From Sphaerochaetaceae bacterium (GTDB lineage Bacteria; Spirochaetota; Spirochaetia; Sphaerochaetales; Sphaerochaetaceae): a DNA stretch of 15,873 bases. The translations under genes and the position numbers were made by a program. The notes below the pieces were generated by a model. That model saw only the letters and a program-made list of their open reading frames with translations, was not told the origin of the DNA and made no database searches. Each line of letters begins with the position of its first letter. Position 1 is the first letter of the stretch. Positions 1 through 8,045 of the stretch are shown here, piece by piece. The stretch covers positions 1 through 15,873 of the forward strand of contig JALNVT010000037.1 of the NCBI GenBank assembly GCA_023231265.1. The letters run 5' to 3'.

Positions 1-1929
1 CTTCAACAATTTCTTAAGGATGCCTAAAGCATTTGAAAGCTGGTCCTTTTCGAATTCCTCTCCCCACTGTTTGTACAGAGAGTGCATCTCATCCCAACTC
101 TTTATCTTCCCAGATGCTACATCTGCTCTCATTTTATCAATTTTTCTCTCAGGAACAAGCTGTCCTCCAAGATTTGTCCATGATTGTAATGATGATGGAA
201 CTTCTTTTTGAATCTCTCTCAAGCTCATGCCTGTTTTATCTACCCACTCTGCAATGGTTCTTGCACCATAATAAATCAGCATCTCACCATAAGCTTTATA
301 AGCGTTGTATGATTTTGAGATGAGTACAGGCTTATTGGAATTTTCAATATCGTTACTTACAACCTCAAGAGAATCTACCAGAACCTGGTCTCCGTGAAGA
401 AGATCCTGCCCCAGCTGCTGAATCATCTCATCTGTTGAGTATGATGCCTCATCCTTCCTGCCTTTCAACCAAGCTTTTGCAACAAGATAACGAAGAGTTT
501 TTCTTGCTTCCAAGATCTCAAGAGCGGTATCAGGAGCCAAATAAGCGCTGTTCACTATCTGATTGATTACCTTTCTCTTGTCTCTTACTTTTACCTTGTA
601 GCTATTTCTTTCAAGTGCATATAGATTGTACATCCACCAATATGCTGGCATAACAAGTCTCTGATCATTCTCACAGCTCAGAAGAGCAAAAGGGAACTTC
701 AAATTCAACTCCACAGGATAATTACCTTTGGCTGTCAGAGTATATGATGCAAATTTACAGTTGTGTTTCAATGTACTTGATAGTGCTGGCCAGAAACCTC
801 TCTCTGCCACTATCTCACCATCTGCACCACGTGAGTTGTGGTTTGATCCAATATTTGCACCAGCAGCCATGTTTGAAAGACCTTGAATATTTGATGCAAT
901 CAAGAAGGAATTGTTGTGATGCTGCTCATGTCCCGCAAATACCAGGTTGTTCAAAAGCTCACAGCAACTTACTGTTGAGTTCTCTCCAAGTATTGAGTTA
1001 ATAAGACGTGCACCGTATTTCAGGTTTGACATATCCATCATGACAAATCTAACTGCTTTGCAGCCGTAGAATATATGACAGCCCTGTCCAACTATTCCAT
1101 TTACCATCTCAACACCCTCACCAATTTGAGTTTCCATCAACTCTGATGATTTTATTGTGAGGTTCTTGAGTTTGTTTGCACCTTTGACGTATGCACAGTG
1201 GCCAAAGTTAACATCTTTTATTGTCTTTGTGCTCTTGATAACACATTCCTGACCAATCGTTCCATAATAGCCTCTTCTGAAATCCATGGTATCTTTTGTA
1301 AATTGATCAAGCTTGTACATGAAAGCAAGATCACCTCGGTAACTGCCCCAGAGCCAGGCATCAGCTAGAGTCATATCAACAAATGGATGAACAGCTCTTC
1401 CTTCTGCTTCATTCATTATTGATATTTTAACTCTTACATCTTCATCCTCACCCTCTTTAATGATACCAACACCAAACTTAGCATGGTTTGTACTCTGCAT
1501 CTCATCATTGTTATGAAGGATGACTCTGTCTTCAATTATGTAATGACTGATGTAGGCACAGTTATGAATTGCACAGTTATCGCCAATATCGCAGTTGATG
1601 ATTGTGCTGTTCACAATACCTTGGGGAAGTTCCAAATCATGGAATCTAAGATTTTCAGAGGAAATGGCTCCTATTCTGACCAATCCATAAAAATTGGATC
1701 TTCTGATCAATTTTGCATCAAATACATCTGATACAAAGAAGGTATCATAGTTCTCTATTATATTTCCATTTTCTTTCAATATGATCTTTTCTTTCTCAGT
1801 AACAGCTCTCCAGTTCTTTTTTTGAACCTGTTTGTTTCGAAAGTAATATTCATCTGGGATTTCATTGCTCAAATGTTCTTTAAACAAAGATCCAACAGTT
1901 TCTGTTTTTATTAATTCAACTCTATTCAT
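1..1929 (-). CDS. DUF4954 family left-handed beta-helix protein, 3' end cut by window edge
   Basis: The minus-strand frame is open from an ATG at 1929 to the left edge (643 codons, no stop), so the C-terminus lies outside. The protein begins MNRVELIKTETVGSLF and carries a middle section of short imperfect hexapeptide-like turns (for example NSTIINCDIGDNCAIHNC, about residues 107-124), as in left-handed beta-helix proteins related to sugar-nucleotide and acyl transferases. The later segments SNMAAGANIGSNHNSRGADG and GFWPALSSTLKHNCKFASY match my memory of the DUF4954 family found in Bacteroidetes and Treponema. The visible last residues are charged and helical. The biochemical role is not known; a nucleotide-sugar or acyl-transfer role is only suggested by the fold. 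No Shine-Dalgarno precedes the ATG, and a TATACT box lies 7 nt before it. The length already visible is close to what I recall for the family (about 650-700 residues), so little should be missing. Confidence 0.85.
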   Translation of the reverse strand, partial: MNRVELIKTETVGSLFKEHLSNEIPDEYYFRNKQVQKKNWRAVTEKEKIILKENGNIIENYDTFFVSDVFDAKLIRRSNFYGLVRIGAISSENLRFHDLELPQGIVNSTIINCDIGDNCAIHNCAYISHYIIEDRVILHNNDEMQSTNHAKFGVGIIKEGEDEDVRVKISIMNEAEGRAVHPFVDMTLADAWLWGSYRGDLAFMYKLDQFTKDTMDFRRGYYGTIGQECVIKSTKTIKDVNFGHCAYVKGANKLKNLTIKSSELMETQIGEGVEMVNGIVGQGCHIFYGCKAVRFVMMDMSNLKYGARLINSILGENSTVSCCELLNNLVFAGHEQHHNNSFLIASNIQGLSNMAAGANIGSNHNSRGADGEIVAERGFWPALSSTLKHNCKFASYTLTAKGNYPVELNLKFPFALLSCENDQRLVMPAYWWMYNLYALERNSYKVKVRDKRKVINQIVNSAYLAPDTALEILEARKTLRYLVAKAWLKGRKDEASYSTDEMIQQLGQDLLHGDQVLVDSLEVVSNDIENSNKPVLISKSYNAYKAYGEMLIYYGARTIAEWVDKTGMSLREIQKEVPSSLQSWTNLGGQLVPERKIDKMRADVASGKIKSWDEMHSLYKQWGEEFEKDQLSNALGILKKLLK

Positions 1930-1936
1930 AATAGCT

Positions 1937-1966
1937 AGTATAAGAGTTTATAAAATAACAATGCAA
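1937..1966 (-). promoter_or_regulatory. Candidate promoter of the DUF4954 gene, apparently leaderless
   Basis: On the minus strand TATACT (1942-1937) lies exactly 7 nt before the ATG at 1929, and TTGCAT (1966-1961) lies 18 bp further upstream. Transcription would start at or next to the A of the ATG. The -35 match is weak. Confidence 0.45.
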
Positions 1967-2212
1967 TAAAAAAATGATTTATTCTAAATTTTGTTTGATC
2001 ATATCTTTGATTTGGATTCACTGTTGCTCTTTTAGTAACCTTTATATCGTTCAAATTATAAAATTTCTCATTATTTGTCTGAGCTGTAATAAGATTGAAT
2101 AAGTTAAAAAATATAAGAAATTGTGATAAATAATAATGGCATTTTTAACGACATATAAATACAAGATGCAACACTTTATTACTCATTTAATAAGATTTGT
2201 CCAATTATTTAC

Positions 2213-2241
2213 TTGATTTACATATAACGATTAAGTAATAT
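2213..2241 (+). promoter_or_regulatory. Candidate promoter of the hydrolase gene, apparently leaderless
   Basis: TTGATT (2213-2218), a 17-bp spacer and TAATAT (2236-2241) lie immediately upstream of the ATG at 2249, leaving 7 nt between the -10 box and the start codon. There is no purine-rich ribosome binding site before this ATG. Confidence 0.45.
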
Positions 2242-2248
2242 AAAACTT

Positions 2249-3319
2249 ATGAGTAAAGATGCCACAGAGAAAAAGTTCTTAAACTATTTAAAACTTACAA
2301 CTACGTTTAAAAACACTGAAGAATTGAACCAATTGACTCAAAATCAATTGGATGAAATCAATGATTCAGCAATTCTAAAAAACAGATGGTTGAAGAGAGA
2401 ACTTAAAAAACATACAGGCAAAATCAGTCAGAAGACATTCATCATTCCTGTCTCTGATGGAGCTGTTACAGGTTATCTTTTCGAAGATGAAACCAAAAAT
2501 GATCCTGGTTGTCTTGCTCCACTCATTCTGTTCTTCCACGGTGGTGGTTGGGTCTGGGGAAACATTGAACTCTACTCATATTACTGCAAGAGATTGTCGG
2601 CTGCTACTGGAGCAAGAATTCTCTTTGTTGATTATCGTTTGGCACCTAGATACAAATTCCCAACTGCAATTGAAGATTGCTACTGCACTCTTGAATGGGC
2701 AAATGCCGGTACTCGTTATTGGCGAGTTGATCCCGATAGAATATATCTGATGGGTGATGGTGCTGGTGGAAACCTATGTGCTGGCGTTTCAAGAATGGCA
2801 AGAGACAGAAAAGGACCAAATGTCGCTGGCCAGATTCTATTGTACCCAATCACAGATGCAAGAATGAGAACAAACAGCTATGAAAAATACACAACTACAG
2901 TGACACTGGATAAAAGTGAGATTGCTTATTATGTAAATCAATACATGAATGAGCCAAAGGATATTTTAGATCCAATGTTCTCACCACTTCTTGCAAAAGA
3001 CCACTCAAGATTGCCGAAAACATTGATCATAGGAGCAGAACTTGATCCTCTGAGAGATGATGGTCTTCTTTATGCCGATGCTCTTGCATCAGCAGATACT
3101 CCTGTAAAATATTTGGAAGTTGAAGGATCCTATCATGGATTTGCGACCTTCCCAAAGACAAAAGGTTCAGAAGAAGCTCAGATGGCTGTCAAACAATTTC
3201 TAGCAGGTAAGAACTTGAACAACATTGTTCTTTCTACAAGAAAAGAACTCGAGAGAGCGGATAAAGAAGAGATCAACAAGCGCAAGAACAAAAACAATTC
3301 CAGTTTCAAAATAATTTAG
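2249..3319 (+). CDS. HGGG-type alpha/beta hydrolase with nucleophile Ser replaced by Gly
   Basis: The 356-residue protein has the fold signature of the hormone-sensitive-lipase/esterase family (alpha/beta hydrolase 3). It shows the oxyanion-hole motif FFHGGGW (HGGG at 97-100), DYRLAP at 128-133, the nucleophile-elbow region near 169-175, the acid-residue motif ELDPLRD (Asp266) and the histidine motif SYHGF (His296). In active members the elbow reads GDSAGG; here it reads GDGAGG, with Gly171 (codon GGT, 2759-2761) at the serine position. Asp and His are kept, so the protein is probably a catalytically dead or re-purposed hydrolase, unless the base is a sequencing error (AGT to GGT is one change). 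The N-terminal 60 residues and the basic C-terminal tail (KRKNKNN) are charged. No signal peptide is visible, so it is likely cytoplasmic. The gene is monocistronic and ends at a strong terminator. The start is supported by the promoter placement rather than by a ribosome binding site. Confidence 0.85.
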   Translation: MSKDATEKKFLNYLKLTTTFKNTEELNQLTQNQLDEINDSAILKNRWLKRELKKHTGKISQKTFIIPVSDGAVTGYLFEDETKNDPGCLAPLILFFHGGGWVWGNIELYSYYCKRLSAATGARILFVDYRLAPRYKFPTAIEDCYCTLEWANAGTRYWRVDPDRIYLMGDGAGGNLCAGVSRMARDRKGPNVAGQILLYPITDARMRTNSYEKYTTTVTLDKSEIAYYVNQYMNEPKDILDPMFSPLLAKDHSRLPKTLIIGAELDPLRDDGLLYADALASADTPVKYLEVEGSYHGFATFPKTKGSEEAQMAVKQFLAGKNLNNIVLSTRKELERADKEEINKRKNKNNSSFKII

Positions 3320-3334
3320 ATGTATAGCAAAAAC

Positions 3335-3371
3335 AAGCCTTCAAAATCAAAATTTTGAAGGCTTCATTTTA
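3335..3371. terminator. Bidirectional rho-independent terminator
   Basis: A perfect 13-bp stem (AAGCCTTCAAAAT at 3335-3347 pairing with 3352-3364) closes a CAAA loop. CATTTTATT follows on the plus strand, and a GTTTTT run follows on the minus strand. It lies between the convergent hydrolase and beta-propeller genes and can serve both. Confidence 0.9.
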
Positions 3372-4403
3372 TTCAAATACTTTTCTAGGAGTTGGGTCCT
3401 TACCCAACAGAAGACCAAGAGATTCTTTTATATAATATATTGGGAACTTCCATATCCTCTTCTTTGCATTTCCTGAAAAATAACAGTAATAGCAGTAATC
3501 ATCTTCCATGTACTGAACATCGCAGCTGGTTATGTAGCGAGAGGCCCATCCATCTTCTGGTAATGAAATAAGGGGTTTTCTTTTTGACTGAGTCCAGTTA
3601 ATCCCATCTTTAGACTCAATTTGAATCAGATTGCTGATGCTTCTGTTGTTCTCAGGATCCCATCCAAATGCGCATTCAAATCCAACATATCCATCTTTTA
3701 CTGGAATGACTCTTATTCCACCAACAGCTAGATTGGCATATTCATTATCTGCATCTGGACCAAACAGAGGAGCATCATTCTCAATTTTATAAGGTCCAAG
3801 TAAGTCATCACTATGAGCCATTGCAAAATAAAGTGTTGCCTTCTGTTTTGTATCACACATCTCAACATGTGATGCACCAAAGTACAATCTGTATCCATTC
3901 TCTTCATCATAGAAGACCTGTGGTCTTGAAAGACGAGGTATCTTCAATTCAGTTTTTGCAAAAGGAATATCACTGCTCTCCAGAAGAACAGTTGGCTTGC
4001 TGAAGAACTCCATATCTGTAGTTGAGCATATTTCAATTCTACTGGATGTAACTTTAACTGATCTGTTCTCTCTGAATTCTTTCAAGCTCAAAGATGAAGG
4101 AGATGAATCATGTTTTTCATAAATCAGATACCACACACCCTTAGAATGGAAGATGAATGGAGAGTGACCTCTGAGTTCAATCATCTTCTTTTCAGTCCAA
4201 TCCAGACCATTATCTGAAACAAAGTGCTGAATACCAATCCAATTGTGTGCAAAGATATGCCAGTTATTGTCAGGTGAATTTTCAGGCAATAAAAAGGCAG
4301 GGTCACACAGACGAGGCTTGTACCATTTTGGTTCAAGTAATGGATCCTCGCTGAATGGATACCAGCTTAAATTACTGTATGTATTTACATCTGACTTTTT
4401 CAT
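3369..4403 (-). CDS. GH43-like five-bladed beta-propeller protein
   Basis: The 344-residue protein has no signal peptide and is rich in aromatic and Asp residues spaced as in beta-propeller glycoside hydrolases (GH43/GH32/GH130-like). The segment CDPAFLLPE (Asp34) resembles the catalytic-base blade, and repeated blade motifs such as SDNGLDWTE, SKDGINWTQ and SRPQVFYDEENGYRLYFGAS are typical of 'observed versus expected' strands in these enzymes. The exact family, substrate and full catalytic triad cannot be assigned by eye, so carbohydrate cleavage is inference. It is the last gene of the nif3-lspA operon: its ATG is 5 nt after the stop of the two-TM gene, and its 3' end is at the strong bidirectional terminator. 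The ribosome binding site is weak (AAAG-rich), which fits coupled translation. Confidence 0.6.
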   Translation of the reverse strand: MKKSDVNTYSNLSWYPFSEDPLLEPKWYKPRLCDPAFLLPENSPDNNWHIFAHNWIGIQHFVSDNGLDWTEKKMIELRGHSPFIFHSKGVWYLIYEKHDSSPSSLSLKEFRENRSVKVTSSRIEICSTTDMEFFSKPTVLLESSDIPFAKTELKIPRLSRPQVFYDEENGYRLYFGASHVEMCDTKQKATLYFAMAHSDDLLGPYKIENDAPLFGPDADNEYANLAVGGIRVIPVKDGYVGFECAFGWDPENNRSISNLIQIESKDGINWTQSKRKPLISLPEDGWASRYITSCDVQYMEDDYCYYCYFSGNAKKRIWKFPIYYIKESLGLLLGKDPTPRKVFE

Positions 4404-4408
4404 TTTGC

Positions 4409-4687
4409 TTACTTTCTTTTTCTTTTAAATAATGGTGATAACTTTTCATCTAATTTGAATTTAACAGTTGCCCATTTCATCAACTTAGAATAAATAAACA
4501 GTGTTCCACCCATAGCAATTATAACAGAACCACCAAGTACAATTGGTCCCAAGTTACTATTCACATCGTTCAAGTCAAAAAGCTGACTTCCTATAAAAAT
4601 GCATACAAAGAACAGCGCAATCATCAATATGATGTTCACCACTGTCGCTAACAATATAAATATAATTGAGTTTGATGTTTTACTCAT
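4409..4687 (-). CDS. Small two-TM membrane protein downstream of lspA
   Basis: The 92-residue protein has two hydrophobic segments (about residues 8-32 and 48-68) with a short acidic loop between them (FDLNDVNSN) and a very basic tail ending FKRKRK. By the positive-inside rule both ends would be cytoplasmic. Its ATG overlaps the lspA stop by 8 nt (ATGAGTAA), implying translational coupling. Small genes in this position in treponemes have been labelled 'leader peptide processing enzyme' in some genomes; I recall this only as a positional label and see no protease motif. A helper of lipoprotein processing or membrane assembly is inference. Confidence 0.75.
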   Translation of the reverse strand: MSKTSNSIIFILLATVVNIILMIALFFVCIFIGSQLFDLNDVNSNLGPIVLGGSVIIAMGGTLFIYSKLMKWATVKFKLDEKLSPLFKRKRK

Positions 4688-5210
4688 GATCTATTTCCTT
4701 ATTTTTTTTCGTTTTTATCTCTTCATCTATGATACTGATAAACATCAATATACCACAGATAACCACTGTTGCATCGGCAAAATTCCAAGTTGGCCATCGT
4801 TCAAGACCAAATAAGCCATAGACTCTATTGCTCATAAAATCCACAACCTCAAAATGTCTAAATATACGGTCAAACAGATTACCTGCGCCACCACCTAAGA
4901 AACCAGCTAAAATCCAAACCTGAAAGTTTGATAGTTCTACTGGTCGCTTATTGCTCACTATTATCTTGGCTATGTAAGCCAAAACAATAATTGGAATCAA
5001 TATAAATAAAACAGCTCTGATATTCAATGAGAGCCCCTGCCCCATTGAAAATGCAACTGCATTGTTTGTTACATGTATGATATCCAGAAAACCACCGAAA
5101 AAAGAATAACCAATGGTATTCTCTTCAATATGATTGACTATCCATGTTTTTGAGATCTGATCTATCACAATAATTGCAAAAGACAGAATCAATGGTTTGT
5201 ATCTTTTCAA
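4680..5210 (-). CDS. lspA: Lipoprotein signal peptidase (signal peptidase II)
   Basis: This inner-membrane aspartyl protease removes signal peptides from prolipoproteins after diacylglyceryl transfer. The 176-residue protein has four hydrophobic segments and the conserved blocks in order: DQISK (Asp17), NNAVAFS (49-55), GAGNLFDR (108-115), VVDF (Asp124) and WNFADA (Asp146). The two last Asp residues correspond to the catalytic dyad. The start is TTG at 5210: a GGGGA ribosome binding site sits 5 nt upstream and overlaps the TAG stop of the nif3-family gene, and no other in-frame start precedes the first membrane helix. The motif NNAVAFS differs slightly from the usual NTGAAFS. Position in the operon is second, after the nif3-family gene, and it overlaps the next gene by 8 nt. 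Confidence 0.95.
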   Translation of the reverse strand: MKRYKPLILSFAIIVIDQISKTWIVNHIEENTIGYSFFGGFLDIIHVTNNAVAFSMGQGLSLNIRAVLFILIPIIVLAYIAKIIVSNKRPVELSNFQVWILAGFLGGGAGNLFDRIFRHFEVVDFMSNRVYGLFGLERWPTWNFADATVVICGILMFISIIDEEIKTKKNKEIDHE

Positions 5211-5219
5211 AACAGTCCC

Positions 5220-5975
5220 CTATAATCCTGTTGGATTTTTGATAAAGCTTATAGCAACATCAAAGTGCTTTACAAGTATGGATGCAAGTTCTACCAATCC
5301 AAATACCTCTGTTTCGTAGTGTCCACCACATAACATAGAGATTTTCTCTTCCTCACACCAGATGTACTCACTGTGTCTTGGCTCTCCTGTTATAAGAAGA
5401 TCACAACCAATTTCCTTGGCCTCACGAACATCATGAGCACCCTCACCACTGACTATACCAATCTTATTTATTGGACCTTCATTGAAATCTAAAAATATTG
5501 GATTTGTAAATTTCAATATTTCAGATATCTGATGTATATCCAGAGTCTCTTTCAGTGTGCCAACAACTCCAACAGGTTTTCCATGATAGAGAAAAGCAGG
5601 TTCAACATTTTTCAGATTCAGTCGACTTGCCATTGTTGCATTGTGACCACATTCCATATTTGCATCCAATGGAAGATGTGCTGCATAAAGATTCAATTCA
5701 TTATCTAATAGAGTCTGGACCTTCTTCTTGTGTGCACCTGTTATAGCTAGAGGTTTTCCCCAAAACAAACCATGGTGAACAATCAAAAGATCTGCATGCT
5801 TTTCATATATTGCATTCTCAATTGATTTTTGACTTGCATCAACAGCAAAAGCAATGCTATTGATTTCTTTATCAAAACCACCAACCTGCAAACCATTTAA
5901 GGAAATGTCCAAATCCTCAAAGCTCTTTATATCAAGAAATTCGTCTAAAGATTTAATTAAAGTGTCTAGTTTCAT
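5220..5975 (-). CDS. Nif3/YbgI (DUF34) family dinuclear-metal protein
   Basis: The 251-residue protein, counted from ATG 5975, matches the single-domain YbgI-type length. Metal-binding motifs are visible: VHHG (His67-His68), AAHLPLD (His100, Asp104) and GGHYETE (His219, with nearby Glu). The segment TGEPRHSEY (about 196-204) is also typical. The family is often annotated 'GTP cyclohydrolase 1 type 2'; its true role is unsettled and probably lies in metal or damaged-metabolite handling. An ATG at 5984 would add MFF, but it lies inside the TATAAT box of the promoter, and starting at MKLDTLIKSL fits the family. It heads a four-gene operon with lspA. No ribosome binding site is present; the ATG is 7 nt after the -10 box. 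Confidence 0.9.
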   Translation of the reverse strand: MKLDTLIKSLDEFLDIKSFEDLDISLNGLQVGGFDKEINSIAFAVDASQKSIENAIYEKHADLLIVHHGLFWGKPLAITGAHKKKVQTLLDNELNLYAAHLPLDANMECGHNATMASRLNLKNVEPAFLYHGKPVGVVGTLKETLDIHQISEILKFTNPIFLDFNEGPINKIGIVSGEGAHDVREAKEIGCDLLITGEPRHSEYIWCEEEKISMLCGGHYETEVFGLVELASILVKHFDVAISFIKNPTGL

Positions 5976-5982
5976 AAAAAAC

Positions 5983-5988
5983 ATTATA
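5983..5988 (-). promoter_or_regulatory. -10 box of the nif3-lspA operon promoter
   Basis: On the minus strand a perfect TATAAT (5988-5983) lies 7 nt before the ATG at 5975. The region 16-18 bp further upstream has no good -35 match. It is interleaved with the divergent Lon-like gene promoter: only 54 bp separate the two start codons. Confidence 0.6.
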
Positions 5989-5994
5989 CTAGAG

Positions 5995-6023
5995 TTGACA
6001 GTATTTTACCACCTATCTATATT
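5995..6023 (+). promoter_or_regulatory. Sigma-70-type promoter of the Lon-like gene, leaderless
   Basis: A perfect TTGACA (5995-6000), a 17-bp spacer and TATATT (6018-6023) are followed after only 6 nt by the ATG at 6030. The predicted first transcribed base is the A of the ATG or its neighbour. No Shine-Dalgarno sequence is present. Confidence 0.75.
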
Positions 6024-6029
6024 TCAAAC

Positions 6030-8045
6030 ATGAGTGATAACAATATTAAAATTAAAGAATTGAGCTGGAGTGATGCATCTTTCAGTGTTGATTCAATTCC
6101 ATCTACAATCCCTGAATTACAAAAGGGTCTAATCATTGGTCAGCCTAGAGCTATGAAAGCTTTAGAAATGGGCTTGAATGTGGAAAGATGGGGTTACAAT
6201 GTATTTGTTTCTGGTGACAGCGGAACAGGTAAATTATCAGCGGTCAAATCCGTTGCCAGTAAAAAAGCAGAGGACATATCCCAAATCAAGGATATAGCAT
6301 ACCTGCACAATTTTACAAATGCAGATAATCCTAAAGTATTGATATTGGAGAAAGGAACTGCACATCAATACAAAAGAGCTATAGACAATTTCACTACCTA
6401 TCTCACAAAGATGGTTGATAACAACTTGCCTTTAAATTCTGATGAACTCTTCAAGAACCTAGATGAGATAGACAATTCTTTCAATGATATTGATATCTCA
6501 ACTCATCTGAGTTTCATAAAAAAAGATATACTTCATAATTTAGACAATCTCACACCTGCAATCATACAGCGCTACGGTGTGAATGTTCTAATTGATCATC
6601 AATTTACGAAAAAGAGACCTTTCATAGTTGAAAACAATCCATCCTTCACAACACTTTTTGGTGGTGTGAATACAGATAAAGATGCTAATCTTCTTCCATA
6701 TCAAAGAATAAAAGCCGGATCAATTTTGGAGGCTTCTGGTGGTATTCTTGTGCTTTATGCAGAGCAGATGCTTCATGAAGATGGACTTTGGGAAGCTCTG
6801 AAGCGTTATCTTGATTCAAACAAGCTCACTTTGAAGGATAGAAAGTTCACCTCAAAGGGAATACTTAAAGAAAGAAACATAAGAGCCGACATTCCACATC
6901 TTCCTATTAAGATCGTTATGATTGGCTCAGAAGAGGTCTACTCACTTCTCAGTGATAAAGATGACCAGTTCTTGAAGCACTTCAAGATTTCAGCTCAATT
7001 TGATTACTCGATGGAAAAGACAGAGGCCAATGTTGGTCTGACTCTCGCTTATTTGGATAGATTCATTGAATCAAACAATCTTCTGAAGCTTACAGAAGAA
7101 GGTAAGAAGAGAATAATCAGACACAGCTCATGGTTCTGTGAGCACAGAAATGAGCTCACAACTCAATTCTCTCAGCTGACAGACCTTTTGGTTGAAGCAA
7201 ACTGGTGGGCTCATCATCTTGGAAAAGATGAAATAGACACAATCATAATAGATAGAACTCTTGCAGAAAGAAACTACACATCTTCATTGATTGAGAGCAA
7301 GATAACCCAAGAAATAGAACGTGGTGAGATGTTGATATCTCTCAAGGGTACTAGAGTTGGTGTTGTCAATGGTCTTGCAATCATGGACAGAGGAAACACA
7401 TCTTTTGGTATTCCAACCGTAATAACAGCTGCTGTTGCACCTGGTTCTGAAGGTATAGTCAATATCGAGCATGAAGCAGGTCTTTCGGGTGAGATTCATG
7501 ATAAGGGGCTTCTCATTCTCGAGGGATATCTCAGAAAGCATTATGCAAGGACCTTCCCTCTATCAATTTATGCAGGAATTGCTTTTGAGCAGTCTTATGC
7601 TGAAGTTGATGGCGACAGTGCATCTTCTTCTGAATTATATGCACTGCTCTCTGCTATTGCCGAAATTCCAGTAAGACAGGAAATTGCTGTTACAGGTTCT
7701 GTAAACCAACTTGGTATAATACAGCCTGTTGGAGGAATCAATGAGAAGATTCAAGGATTCTTCAAAGTCTGCAACCATCTTGGACTGACAGGTCGTCAGG
7801 GTGTAATAATTCCGATTCAGAATGTGAAGAATTTGATTTTAGAACCTGAAGTTGAGAATGCAATAAAAGATGGTAAGTTCCACATCTATCCTGTATCAAC
7901 AATTGATGAAGGAATGCAGATCTTGACTGGAAGAAGCATTGGAGAGAGAGGCAAGAAAGGAAACTTCCCTATTGGAACATTGAATAGAGAAGTTGATGAT
8001 AGTTTGAAAGAGCTGTTTAAGATGATCTCTCTTCAGTCTCGTTAG
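6030..8045 (+). CDS. Lon-like ATP-dependent protease (AAA_32/YcbZ-LonH type)
   Basis: The 671-residue protein has an N-terminal AAA_32-type ATPase region and a C-terminal Lon protease domain. A Walker A motif GDSGTGKL lies at 62-69. The position where a Walker B would fall (GGILVLYAEQ, about 237-246) has Tyr243 where Asp is expected. The proteolytic Ser-Lys dyad is clear: Ser530 in VDGDSASS and Lys573 in GGINEKI, 43 residues apart as in E. coli Lon (679/722). It lacks the LON substrate-binding N-domain of classical Lon. Members of this family are soluble cytoplasmic proteases with poorly known substrates. It is shorter than the roughly 780-820 residues I recall for many relatives. The gene is monocistronic, divergent from the nif3-family gene, and its last 29 bp overlap the convergent methyltransferase gene. 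Confidence 0.88.
   Translation: MSDNNIKIKELSWSDASFSVDSIPSTIPELQKGLIIGQPRAMKALEMGLNVERWGYNVFVSGDSGTGKLSAVKSVASKKAEDISQIKDIAYLHNFTNADNPKVLILEKGTAHQYKRAIDNFTTYLTKMVDNNLPLNSDELFKNLDEIDNSFNDIDISTHLSFIKKDILHNLDNLTPAIIQRYGVNVLIDHQFTKKRPFIVENNPSFTTLFGGVNTDKDANLLPYQRIKAGSILEASGGILVLYAEQMLHEDGLWEALKRYLDSNKLTLKDRKFTSKGILKERNIRADIPHLPIKIVMIGSEEVYSLLSDKDDQFLKHFKISAQFDYSMEKTEANVGLTLAYLDRFIESNNLLKLTEEGKKRIIRHSSWFCEHRNELTTQFSQLTDLLVEANWWAHHLGKDEIDTIIIDRTLAERNYTSSLIESKITQEIERGEMLISLKGTRVGVVNGLAIMDRGNTSFGIPTVITAAVAPGSEGIVNIEHEAGLSGEIHDKGLLILEGYLRKHYARTFPLSIYAGIAFEQSYAEVDGDSASSSELYALLSAIAEIPVRQEIAVTGSVNQLGIIQPVGGINEKIQGFFKVCNHLGLTGRQGVIIPIQNVKNLILEPEVENAIKDGKFHIYPVSTIDEGMQILTGRSIGERGKKGNFPIGTLNREVDDSLKELFKMISLQSR

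Larger units (their letters stand above)
1930..2248. other. Divergent intergenic spacer
   Basis: This very AT-rich 319-bp gap separates the DUF4954 gene from the divergent hydrolase gene. Candidate promoters sit at both edges, pointing outward. No open frame with a ribosome binding site, no RNA gene and no strong hairpin was seen between them. Confidence 0.6.

Noticed and set aside
20..1731. Several plus-strand open frames across the left 1.7 kb
   Set aside because: They are short, lack ribosome binding sites and lie opposite one continuous 643-codon minus-strand frame that matches DUF4954.
5976..5984. Alternative ATG at 5984 for the nif3-family gene
   Set aside because: It falls inside the TATAAT box and adds only MFF, while the family-like N-terminus begins at the ATG at 5975.
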